Assembly (NCBI GenBank): GCA_903877385.1
Contig: CAIRDP010000019.1
Location: 1 to 64,000, forward strand
Length of the DNA stretch: 64,000 nucleotides
Source of the DNA: an uncultured Bacteroidales bacterium
Lineage (GTDB): Bacteria; Bacteroidota; Bacteroidia; Bacteroidales; FEN-979
Direction: 5' to 3'
The position numbers and the translations under genes were made by a program. Below the pieces are notes generated by a model, which was not told the origin of the DNA, ran no database searches, and was given only the letters and a program-made list of their open reading frames with translations. Positions 1 to 7,304 of this stretch are shown one piece after another (position 1 is the stretch's first letter; every line of letters begins with the position of its first letter).

Positions 1-39
1 CGATATGGCCCCCCTCTGGGAGTTGGAAAAAGAAAACGA

Positions 40-90
40 TTCGAAGGCAGCGGATCATGATCCGCTGCCTTCGAACACTCCCCGGAGTGT
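40..90. repeat. Perfect 36-bp palindrome followed by a second inverted repeat
   Basis: Positions 40-75 are a perfect inverted repeat with no loop (arms TTCGAAGGCAGCGGATCA and its complement, centre between 57 and 58). It is followed by a second inverted repeat at 75-90 (ACACTCC, CC, GGAGTGT). Immediately after it begins coding sequence for the inside of a kinase that lacks its N-terminal part. The element could be a strong terminator, a recombination or insertion scar, or an assembly join; the sequence alone does not decide. Confidence 0.8.
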
Positions 91-120
91 CAAACAGTTA
101 ACCGTGGCTTAATTATTTTA

Positions 121-264
121 CAGAAAAAAAGTTGCACATCTACCCTTTATGAATCTTATGCCGAAGTCTTTGAAAAAACCGGTGATTTTCATCGTGCATA
201 TGAATATCAGAAAAAAGCCCTGAAAACCAGGATTGAAGCCTCACAAAAACAAGCTGCCACCCAA
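121..264 (+). pseudogene. 5' remnant of the histidine kinase (TPR region) without a start codon
   Basis: The kinase reading frame stays open upstream of its first ATG at 265, back to a TGA at 58-60. From about 121 it encodes a TPR-like helix pair (YAEVFEKTGDFHRAYEYQKK), as in TPR-containing histidine kinases of Bacteroidetes. No ATG, GTG or TTG occurs in frame between 61 and 264. The gene therefore appears to have lost its 5' half at the palindrome junction, rather than simply starting at 265. Confidence 0.6.
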
Positions 265-1089
265 ATGCGGCTTTTAAATGCATTATTAAGGGCCAAAAAC
301 AGGGAGATTGAGATAAAAGAAAAGGCTGATGAAATCAAAGCGAAACATGATCAGCTCGACAGGCTGTATATCTGGTTATTTGTACTGGTTTTATTAATAA
401 TATTAATCATTGTCATTTCATTATCATGGATTCTGCGTAAAAATTTAATGCTGAAAATCCAGGAAATCAATGCAGCAAAGAAACTAAGTGCAATTGAGGA
501 AAATGAACATGCCCGTTTATCGATGCAGATCCATGATATTATTGGGCCAATTTCATCGGGTCTGATGAAACAAATTGAATACGTGGATATTCCGGATTCG
601 GAAATAAAACAGGTTTTAATCAAAAGGCTTTCAGAAGTTACACATGAGCTAAGGCGAATTTCACATCGCCTGAATCCTCTCCTAAGAGACCAAATGACCT
701 TTACTGAACTGGTAAGAAGCATTCGTGAAGATTACCAGGGAAAATCTGACCTGGTAGTGAACCTGCAGCTTCCCCAGGATGAACCTGAACTTTCAAAAGA
801 CACTGTAAACCAATTGTACTTTATTTTGCATGAATTATTGATGAATGCAAGAAAGTACGTTAAAACCGGCAAGGTCGATATCAGTATCTCAGAAGAGTTG
901 GATAACCTGTATTTATTATATGAAGATAACGGACCTGGTTTTGATCCTGAGGGAGTACAATTAACCGGACTGGGATTACTGCATATTTTTGAACGCGTTA
1001 AATTGCTTAATGGAAAGGCGATTCTGAGTTCATCAATCGGTAATGGCACCCGTTGGACTATTTCAATTGCATTAAAAAATTGCAAATAA
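265..1089 (+). CDS. NarL-type sensor histidine kinase, N-terminally truncated
   Basis: This is the kinase core of a two-component sensor. Counting from the ATG at 265 there is a short coiled coil (residues 10-32), one membrane segment (about 35-55), an H-box of the HisKA_3 type with His90 (QIHDIIGP), an N-box (HELLMNARKY, Asn194), a G1 box (EDNGPGF, Asp221) and a G2 box (GLGL, 235-238). It should autophosphorylate and pass phosphate to the response regulator that starts directly after its stop codon. Relatives of this architecture carry TPR repeats and a signal peptide before the membrane segment. Here only the last TPR pair remains upstream, so the protein may be non-functional or unable to sense its signal. 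The kinase-domain assignment is secure; its activity is uncertain. Confidence 0.8.
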   Translation: MRLLNALLRAKNREIEIKEKADEIKAKHDQLDRLYIWLFVLVLLIILIIVISLSWILRKNLMLKIQEINAAKKLSAIEENEHARLSMQIHDIIGPISSGLMKQIEYVDIPDSEIKQVLIKRLSEVTHELRRISHRLNPLLRDQMTFTELVRSIREDYQGKSDLVVNLQLPQDEPELSKDTVNQLYFILHELLMNARKYVKTGKVDISISEELDNLYLLYEDNGPGFDPEGVQLTGLGLLHIFERVKLLNGKAILSSSIGNGTRWTISIALKNCK

Positions 1090-1740
1090 ATGGAAGAGAG
1101 TAAGAAGAGTATCAGATTATTTGTCATAGACAATCATGAAACAATTATTGTCTCCGGATTTCACCAGATGTTCAGGCCGGCCAGGGACTTAATTGAAATT
1201 GCAGGTTCTGCTAATAGTGTTCAAACGGCATTGCACTCGGATACTATCAGCGTAAGTGATATAATCATTCTTGATCTCTGGATACCCGGCGAGAAACCTC
1301 TTGAGAATATAAAGATTCTTAAGGAAACCTTTCCTTTTAAACCAATACTTATGTATTCAACCGAAGATTCATCGGAATGGATACGTAAAATGATGATTGC
1401 CGGGGCTAAAGGTTATGTGACGAAAGATGCTTTCAGGCAGGATCTGAAAGCTGCGGTACAAAGCCTGGCTGTAGGAGGTGCATGGTTCACTAAATCCATG
1501 GAAGGGAATGATCTGGAATTAATCAGCCGGGAGGCTTCTGAACATGAAGTACTCATTTCTTCGATCCAGAAGAAAATACTTACAGGTCTTATTAATGGGA
1601 GTAGTCAGAAAGAAATATCAAAAATTCTGAATACACATGAACGAAATATCGAGAAATCCCTGAGATCTCTGAAAAAAAAATTCAAAGCAAAAACCACGGT
1701 TGAACTGATTAAAATTCTTATTGATAAAGCGCTGATTTGA
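1090..1740 (+). CDS. NarL/LuxR-family response regulator
   Basis: This is a two-domain transcription regulator. The receiver domain (about 8-125) has acidic pocket residue Asp14, with Asn15 where Asp is usual, and a probable phospho-acceptor Asp62 (IIILDLWIPG). It is followed by a LuxR-type helix-turn-helix (about 155-210, SSQKEISKILNTHERNIEKS). The ATG follows the kinase stop with no gap, so the two are translationally coupled and very likely partners. Its sequence resembles the two regulators at 2714 and 3378, which points to local duplication. The target genes are unknown; the secreted protein at 1981 is a nearby candidate. Confidence 0.85.
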   Translation: MEESKKSIRLFVIDNHETIIVSGFHQMFRPARDLIEIAGSANSVQTALHSDTISVSDIIILDLWIPGEKPLENIKILKETFPFKPILMYSTEDSSEWIRKMMIAGAKGYVTKDAFRQDLKAAVQSLAVGGAWFTKSMEGNDLELISREASEHEVLISSIQKKILTGLINGSSQKEISKILNTHERNIEKSLRSLKKKFKAKTTVELIKILIDKALI

Positions 1741-1838
1741 GGTAACGTTTTCACGATTCTTATGGTTAACCAATGGAAAAGGAGCCTGTAGTGGAAAATA
1801 CGGCCGCCAAAGTGGTTTCCGGGATGTTTTTTGTAATT

Positions 1839-1902
1839 ACCTGATTTAAAATTTTATACAATAATTATTGTCTTATATCAGGTGGGGAAATCCCCCTTTT
1901 TT
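1839..1902 (+). terminator. Probable transcription terminator after the kinase/regulator pair
   Basis: An AT-rich hairpin (ACCTGAT at 1839-1845 pairs with ATCAGGT at 1877-1883, and the palindrome ACAATAATTATTGT lies inside it) is followed by GGGG-AAAT-CCCC at 1884-1895 and a T run at 1897-1902. The short GC stem plus T tract fits an intrinsic terminator for the operon ending at 1740. Confidence 0.45.
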
Positions 1903-1937
1903 CTTAAGGAAAAATCCCTTTGCATATTGTTGATCTT

Positions 1938-1980
1938 TATTGGTACTTCGTAATATCTAACCAATAAAACCTGCCGAAGT
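1938..1980 (+). promoter_or_regulatory. Interleaved complementary segments immediately before the ATG
   Basis: TATTGGT (1938-1944) is complementary to ACCAATA (1960-1966), and ACTTCG (1945-1950) is complementary to CGAAGT (1975-1980), which touches the ATG at 1981. The order A-B-A'-B' would give either two mutually exclusive hairpins or a pseudoknot over the ribosome-binding area. If transcription starts downstream of 1938, the repeats can only act as DNA sites. Confidence 0.3.
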
Positions 1981-2424
1981 ATGAAAACAGTATGTTTTAT
2001 ACTATGTTTTATAGTATGTATTTCCATTAATTCGCTTTCAGGACAAGTTGTTAAAATCTATCCGATTCCTTCTTATAATGTACTGGTTGAATCTTCTGCA
2101 ATTTTCCAGGAGATGTTACCTTCTTTTAACAAGGCAAAACGTGAAATAAAAATTCATATTATTCCTTCTCTCAAATCCGACTCAATTCCCTGTTTTGCCG
2201 AAGTAACGATTTACAGTCTTGACCACCAGACTGTTTTAGGTCCTTACACGGTAAATTGCGGGGAAACTTTGTCAGTTGAGATCGATGACCGTGAATGGGG
2301 AGTATCAGTGACTTCAAATACTCCGGTCGATGTATCTGTTTGGGTTGACACCTCAAGCAAGCTTAAAGAAAGGACCGGGTCACTTGTACAAAGCAAGGAA
2401 CAAGAAATCTGCAATCCTGATTAA
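1981..2424 (+). CDS. Small secreted protein of unknown function
   Basis: The 147-residue product starts with a clear signal peptide (MKTVCFILCFIVCISINSLSGQ, cleavage near residue 22). The remainder is rich in beta-strand-like segments and has Cys residues at about 67, 85 and 144. I do not recognise a family. It sits alone between two response-regulator units that read in the same direction, with its own upstream region and terminator-like sequence before it, so it is probably transcribed separately. It could be an exported target of the neighbouring two-component proteins, but nothing in the sequence proves this. Confidence 0.6.
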   Translation: MKTVCFILCFIVCISINSLSGQVVKIYPIPSYNVLVESSAIFQEMLPSFNKAKREIKIHIIPSLKSDSIPCFAEVTIYSLDHQTVLGPYTVNCGETLSVEIDDREWGVSVTSNTPVDVSVWVDTSSKLKERTGSLVQSKEQEICNPD

Positions 2425-2490
2425 AAAATGATCTCCTTTCCAACTTGATGTGAAATGTTTGAGGCATTAAGTAAGCAAGCTATAAAACCT

Positions 2491-2639
2491 TTAACCCACA
2501 AGAGAATCCCGCAATTTTAACAATACGATGAAACAGCTTCAGGCTCATCAGTAATCAACTCAATCATTCATTGTACTGTTGACACTTCCAGATAATTTGT
2601 TACTGGTCTTAAATTCGGGATTTCTCTTGGCTGGGTTAA
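2491..2639. repeat. MITE-like element with about 30-bp imperfect terminal inverted repeats
   Basis: The left arm (2491-2520) begins TTAACCCACAAGAGAATCCC. The right arm (2609-2639) is its near reverse complement, reading TTAACCCAGCCAAGAGAAATC from the far end. The arms share about 25 positions with small indels and enclose 88 bp with no coding potential. The size and TTAA-like ends fit a small non-autonomous transposable element. A long RNA hairpin or attenuator is the alternative. Confidence 0.45.
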
Positions 2640-2713
2640 AAATAACAAATTAATCATCAAATTTTTATTATTCATTCTGCTTGGGAAAATAACTTGTAAA
2701 ATGTCTATTGAAA

Positions 2714-3346
2714 ATGTTAAGGATTTTTATTATCGATGATCATCCTCTGGTAATTTCCGGTCTGAAGAGTATGTTCAGGAAAGATCGCGATAATATTGAA
2801 ATATGCGGCAGCGCCCTGGATGTTCGTATGGCCTTGCAGGAAGCCATGGCGCCTTCGTTCGACATCATTCTTCTCGATCTTTGGATACGCGATAACGACC
2901 CGTTTGAAAATGTCAGAATGCTTAAAAGGAAATTTCCTTTTAAGCCTATTGTCATCCTCTCTTATGAGGATTCCACGGTATGGCAGCATAAAATGTATAA
3001 TGCAGGCGTAGCGGGTTATTTATTGAAAACCTCCAGGAAAGCGCAGTTACGCGAGGCCCTGGAAAAAGTCGCAGATGAGCGTCTTGCATTCCCGCATCTT
3101 TTTAAAGAATCAACGCCTCAACGCAATCCACATAATGAAACAATTAAAAAAATAGACCTTCTTACCGCTCACCAATTTGATGTCGTAAGCCTTCTGTCAG
3201 AAGGTAATTCAAGAAACCAGATAGGAAAAAGGTTGAGTATAAGTGTTTCGACTATTGAAAAAATCCTTACGTCTGTCCGTAAGAAATTTCAGGCCAGGAC
3301 CACTTCCCAGCTTATCTGGATGCTTACTCACAAGAAAATTATCTGA
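2714..3346 (+). CDS. NarL/LuxR-family response regulator
   Basis: The receiver domain has acidic pair Asp8-Asp9 (IIDDHP) and phospho-acceptor Asp55 (IILLDLWI). The C-terminal LuxR helix-turn-helix contains the typical SRNQIGKRLSISVSTIEKIL pattern. An upstream TTG at 2708 is possible, but the ATG at 2714 places the conserved MLRIFIIDD start exactly at the receiver domain. It is followed 31 bp later by a paralogue. No kinase gene adjoins the pair, so they may be served by the kinase at 265 or by a distant one. Confidence 0.85.
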   Translation: MLRIFIIDDHPLVISGLKSMFRKDRDNIEICGSALDVRMALQEAMAPSFDIILLDLWIRDNDPFENVRMLKRKFPFKPIVILSYEDSTVWQHKMYNAGVAGYLLKTSRKAQLREALEKVADERLAFPHLFKESTPQRNPHNETIKKIDLLTAHQFDVVSLLSEGNSRNQIGKRLSISVSTIEKILTSVRKKFQARTTSQLIWMLTHKKII

Positions 3347-3377
3347 TTAATGTTTGCTTTGAAAAAATATTACAACC

Positions 3378-4028
3378 ATGTCTTCCCTGTTAATTGACCG
3401 TGAAATGATCAATGTTTTTATCATTGATGACCATTACCTTATCAATGACGGGTTTAATCAGCTGTTTGACCCGGAACTGGATGGAATAAAAGTAATAGGT
3501 TCTGCATTAAACCCGCATGAAGCGATACAAAAGATCTCCAATCTTGATATTGATGTTATCATCCTGGATCTTTTCATTAAATTCACTGATCCTGTGCTCA
3601 ATTATAATTACATACGAAAACATTTTCCTTCAATTCCTATAGTCATTCTCACCCAGGAGGCTTCATTTGAATGGAAACTTCAGATGTTCCACGAAGGAGT
3701 GTCGGCCTATATTAGAAAAGATACTGAAAAAAGCGAGATACTGAAGATCCTCTTTCTCGTTGCAAATGGGCATACTGTAATGCCAGATGAAGTTTCTTTG
3801 GCATTAACCAAAGCAAAAGATAGCCGGGAAAACGTATTTTTAACTCTTGAGGAAAGGGAACTCCTGAAAAAAATTACTGATGGGCTCTCCCTGAAAGATG
3901 TTGCCGAACAGTGTAATAGATCCATATCGGCACTTGAAAAGTCATTTAAAAAGATCAGGATTAAATTTCATGCCAGGACAAACCCCGAACTGATAAGGAT
4001 ATTGTTTCAAAGCAAAAATCTTTGCTAA
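3378..4028 (+). CDS. NarL/LuxR-family response regulator
   Basis: This is the third member of the local regulator family. The receiver domain has Asp17-Asp18 and phospho-acceptor Asp64 (VIILDLFI). The output domain ends with a LuxR-type helix-turn-helix (LSLKDVAEQCNRSISALEKS). The ATG at 3405 would remove nine residues before the receiver and is also plausible. It probably forms an operon with the regulator ending at 3346. The stem-loop at 4060-4088 closes the unit. Confidence 0.85.
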   Translation: MSSLLIDREMINVFIIDDHYLINDGFNQLFDPELDGIKVIGSALNPHEAIQKISNLDIDVIILDLFIKFTDPVLNYNYIRKHFPSIPIVILTQEASFEWKLQMFHEGVSAYIRKDTEKSEILKILFLVANGHTVMPDEVSLALTKAKDSRENVFLTLEERELLKKITDGLSLKDVAEQCNRSISALEKSFKKIRIKFHARTNPELIRILFQSKNLC

Positions 4029-4059
4029 TCCGGATCTTATTTGAGATCAGGGCATGAAA

Positions 4060-4088
4060 AAAGCCCTGTCGTAATTCAACAGGGCTTT
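4060..4088 (-). terminator. Intrinsic terminator between convergent genes
   Basis: A ten-base-pair stem, AAAGCCCTGT (4060-4069) with ACAGGGCTTT (4079-4088), encloses a nine-base loop. Read on the minus strand, the stem is followed by a run of T residues, so it best terminates the T9SS gene at 4113-5933. It can also serve the convergent regulator gene. Confidence 0.75.
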
Positions 4089-4112
4089 GAAAATAATAAA
4101 TCAACGAAACAA

Positions 4113-5933
4113 TTATTTTATATACGGTACTTTTAAGGTTTCAACCCTGGATCCGTTGTTTACATTGATAAAATACAGCTGGTCTGCAGGATGGAATTTC
4201 AGATCAACCTCCTTTTGTCCCTCCACATTGTTTTCAAATGAACATACCTTTTTCCCGGTAATATCATATACGCTGATCTGGTAATGGCAGGCTGTTTCGG
4301 CAGTAAGCAGGGCATGAATACCACCCTCATCCATTCCCAGGTACTTCCATATGCCGCTCCCGGTTTCATCCTGGTTTTTCAGGTTGCCTGATTTTGCATC
4401 TCCTTTATGAGTCGGACAATCCTGGTGAGGATCGGTGATCCATTCATATAAGATCCAGGGAATATCATGAGCAGTGGTGTGTAGCATGTCATACTGACGA
4501 TGCCTGTATTGTGTTTTCACCTGGTTAAGATTTACTTTTCCCTGGGCGTAGCAGGAAGGATTACCGAAGTCAAAGCCGTTAACATCAACGAAATTATAAC
4601 CGAATTCAGGTGTGAGAGTGCTATTATTGTTATATGACCCTACAATGTACAGATTGCCATCCATGTATACCGAGTTTTCGGGTGCCCACCAGCTGGTGAT
4701 CATTAACTGGTTCCCTATTGGAACAAGGTCACATGAAAAATTGTCGATATACGGGTTGCCTCCAGGTAAATTATTTGCATTCGGGATATCATACCTGAAC
4801 AAGCGCTGGTACCAATCTGCTCCGTCAGCTGTTATGTAACCGTTACCGGTAACGATCAGGTCATTGCCAGGGAGGAGATGCATAGTATGTCCACGGGTAT
4901 AAGCAGGGAACAATCCCGGTATGCCCAGGTTGTAACAAATGGGCATATCAGCGGTATACTCTACAGGCGACTGCAGAACATTACCGCCTAAATCGAGCTG
5001 GGTTATGGCAAATGGCCTGTCTTCAGAGTTAAATAAGGCAAACACGCTATTGTCATTTTCTCCGAATACAACGTCCACCCCTGAATAACGCAGATCGGTC
5101 ATCTGATAAGTATTGCACCAAAACACGTTGAGATTCATATCGATCATTCCGACCATAGGCTGGTATTTGCCGTTAAACTCAGCCTGGGTGTTTACCCCGG
5201 TGAATGCAATGGCATCCTGGTTTGTATTGATTTCTATATCATTAACCATGCTGTACCAGGCGAGCCTGGGATCTGCCAGTTGATCGGGGGGGAACTCTAC
5301 TACATTAGCCACGGTATATGGAGGATCGATACGCATGACAAATCCGATTGAATGGCATACAGGGTTATTAAAGTTCATGCTCGCGAAAGTGCGGTCGACC
5401 ATGATGCCGCTGATGTAGTAGGCATTTTCACTGGATGAATATTTAATGCGTGTACCTACAGTATTTTTTGGTACGTCAGCCCCGGGGTAGAGGAGATCAT
5501 AGTATACAAGGTTCGTTATGGTGCCGGATGCTCGTTCATAAATTCCGAAAAATACATAACCATAACCGGTTGGCCCGTTTGGAAAATAAATTCCGGTTCC
5601 TGCGGCATACTCGGAATTCCCGGTTTCAGGTGCAATCACAAAGTCGGTCATCAGGATGTTCTCCGGGTCGGTAGTAACCCTTACGCCTCTTCCTGTTGAA
5701 AAGACGTTATTGTTGATGGCATTCCCCATGATGTCTTTGCTGTTGACCAGCCAGTCGGTTTGGTTGCCGGCTACCACCTGCCGCCCGATACCGTCCCTGT
5801 AGCCTTTTTCGATGGAATAGGAAAAATGCCGTTTAAAGGTTGCCAGGGTATTGCAGGTTGAAACTTCAAACCGTTGAGCCAATCCTGCGAAACACAGCGA
5901 TAAAAGCACTAAGACCAATACACTTTTTTTCAT
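4113..5933 (-). CDS. Secreted protein with T9SS C-terminal sorting domain
   Basis: The 606-residue product has a signal peptide (MKKSVLVLVLLSLCFAGLAQ) and a C-terminal type A sorting domain (about 535-606, with YDITGKKVCSFE and a terminal LKVPYIK). It should cross the outer membrane by the type IX system and be surface-attached or released. The 500-residue middle has repeated strand-turn segments reminiscent of a beta-propeller, but no catalytic motif I can name. It is monocistronic, with a promoter candidate upstream and a terminator downstream. Confidence 0.8.
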   Translation of the reverse strand: MKKSVLVLVLLSLCFAGLAQRFEVSTCNTLATFKRHFSYSIEKGYRDGIGRQVVAGNQTDWLVNSKDIMGNAINNNVFSTGRGVRVTTDPENILMTDFVIAPETGNSEYAAGTGIYFPNGPTGYGYVFFGIYERASGTITNLVYYDLLYPGADVPKNTVGTRIKYSSSENAYYISGIMVDRTFASMNFNNPVCHSIGFVMRIDPPYTVANVVEFPPDQLADPRLAWYSMVNDIEINTNQDAIAFTGVNTQAEFNGKYQPMVGMIDMNLNVFWCNTYQMTDLRYSGVDVVFGENDNSVFALFNSEDRPFAITQLDLGGNVLQSPVEYTADMPICYNLGIPGLFPAYTRGHTMHLLPGNDLIVTGNGYITADGADWYQRLFRYDIPNANNLPGGNPYIDNFSCDLVPIGNQLMITSWWAPENSVYMDGNLYIVGSYNNNSTLTPEFGYNFVDVNGFDFGNPSCYAQGKVNLNQVKTQYRHRQYDMLHTTAHDIPWILYEWITDPHQDCPTHKGDAKSGNLKNQDETGSGIWKYLGMDEGGIHALLTAETACHYQISVYDITGKKVCSFENNVEGQKEVDLKFHPADQLYFINVNNGSRVETLKVPYIK

Positions 5934-6004
5934 AACATTAATTTTAGGTTAATACTGTTTAAATAAGCCGGCCGATGATAAAACAAGGGCCCTGAATTGA
6001 AGGC

Positions 6005-6036
6005 ATAAAGATAAATTTACTGAATGTGTTTGTCAA
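6005..6036 (-). promoter_or_regulatory. Candidate promoter of the T9SS gene
   Basis: On the minus strand TTGACA (6036-6031) and TATCTTTA (6012-6005) are separated by 18 bp. This is close to the Bacteroidetes -33 (TTTG) and -7 (TAnnTTTG) elements, and would give a leader of roughly 65 nt before the ATG at 5933. Confidence 0.4.
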
Positions 6037-6360
6037 GGTAAATGATTGGTAATCCGATGTTCAGGTATTAAGAAACCTCCATTCATATTTACAGAAAACC
6101 GGGGTCTGATTTTCGGAAAAGACCTTGAGGTTTTGAGCAGAATGCCGGTGGATTTTTGCCTGCTGGACATAGCCACTAAACCGGCAAACAATGAACTTAT
6201 TTATTCTGTTCATTTTTTCACCCTAACACGATATTTATTTTTTCGGTCATTTACAGGATTCCGGGCTGAAATAGAAAAATCAGATTCAGGCAGGTTACCC
6301 GGCAGGGAAAATATACATCTGTTTCTATATATGGAGTATACAGAAAAATAATGTAAAATA

Positions 6361-6433
6361 ATATGGAGGATATCATCCATATAAAATTACAGAAAACCTC
6401 CATTGTTTTTTGATTATCAGGCTCTTATATTTA
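6361..6433 (+). promoter_or_regulatory. Palindrome and candidate promoter before the seven-gene operon
   Basis: A near-perfect palindrome lies at 6361-6382 (half-site ATATGGAGGAT, 10 of 11 bases symmetric). Downstream, ATTG (6402-6405) and TATATTTA (6426-6433) are spaced by 20 bp like Bacteroidetes -33/-7 elements. The palindrome would then be centred roughly 70 bp before the transcription start, where a regulator could bind. Confidence 0.35.
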
Positions 6434-6524
6434 CCTCACGGAAGTGCATTCCCGATAATCGGTGTTTACCCTAACATTTCGATAAGAACCAATTTACTAA
6501 CCAAACTGAATTAATAGAAAATTA

Positions 6525-7274
6525 ATGAATTACCCTGGAAGAACAATTCAAATAGGAGAAAATGATAATAAGATTGTAAAGGCAATACAAAAGCAGCTGG
6601 TCAAGAAGGGAGTGTACCTGGAGATCACTGGATACTTCGGACCTGGTACTGAATCGGCCATCAAATATTTTCAGGCAATATCTCAGGACAATTCGGGAAA
6701 TCTGCTGATAATCGATGGTATCGTTGGCCCGATAACATGGTCTGTATTATTTGAGGACAATCACATACCACTACAAGGGTTAACCGACAGGCTTTTACAA
6801 AAGGCAATAGAATTCGCTGAACTGGAAGTAGGAATAATGGAAAATCCGCCTTTTTCAAACCGTGGGAAAGAAGTTGAGGAATATCTCAGGTCAGTTGGGT
6901 TGCCGCCTGGAGAACCCTGGTGCAATGCATTTGTTTACTGGTGTTTCTCAAAAGCCAGCGATTGCATGGGTATTTCCAATCCCCTTTACCAGACCGGGAA
7001 TTGCATTGAACACTGGAAATTTTCAGAGGCTAAGAAAATACTGCATAAAGAAGCCTCCGCTAATCCTTTTTTAGTAACGCCCGGCTGCATTTTTATTATT
7101 GACTGCGGAAGTGGTAAGGGTCATTCAGGCATTGTGACCCATGGCGAGCACGGTTACATAACGACCATCGAAAGCCGCCGCAGCCCCGACTGCTCACGTT
7201 CAGGCCTTGGGGTATTCTCAATAACCCGCAAAGTGAATTCAATTAACCTGGGTTTTTTGAACTATGGAAATTAA
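6525..7274 (+). CDS. Peptidoglycan-binding domain + CHAP-type peptidase/amidase
   Basis: The N-terminal peptidoglycan-binding repeat (about 10-78, with IQKQLVKKGVYLEITGYFGP and GIVGPITW) is followed by a CHAP/NlpC-like thiol hydrolase domain. The likely catalytic residues are Cys133 (EPWCNAF), His200 (KGHSGIV) and Glu216 (TIES). Such enzymes cut amide or peptide bonds in cell-wall peptidoglycan. There is no signal peptide or membrane segment, unlike housekeeping wall hydrolases but like phage endolysins and some effectors. It is the first gene of a run of seven with gaps of 20-31 bp, so it belongs to that operon. Confidence 0.8.
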   Translation: MNYPGRTIQIGENDNKIVKAIQKQLVKKGVYLEITGYFGPGTESAIKYFQAISQDNSGNLLIIDGIVGPITWSVLFEDNHIPLQGLTDRLLQKAIEFAELEVGIMENPPFSNRGKEVEEYLRSVGLPPGEPWCNAFVYWCFSKASDCMGISNPLYQTGNCIEHWKFSEAKKILHKEASANPFLVTPGCIFIIDCGSGKGHSGIVTHGEHGYITTIESRRSPDCSRSGLGVFSITRKVNSINLGFLNYGN

Positions 7275-7304
7275 TCCAATTTTTTAGTATTAAAATATAC
7301 CAGT

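Larger units (their letters stand above)
5934..6524. other. 591-bp intergenic region, no convincing gene
   Basis: The region holds a minus-strand promoter candidate near 6005-6036 and a plus-strand promoter/operator candidate near 6361-6433. It also has two imperfect direct copies of a 22-base motif ending TTACAGAAAACC (about 6077-6098 and 6377-6398), and a related TATACAGAAAA near 6339. The only long open frame (6046-6351) starts with TTG and has no signal or family features. Confidence 0.5.

Noticed and set aside
6046-6351. 101-residue open frame in the 5.9-6.5 kb gap
   Set aside because: Starts with TTG, has no family or signal features and lies in an AT-rich region with direct repeats.
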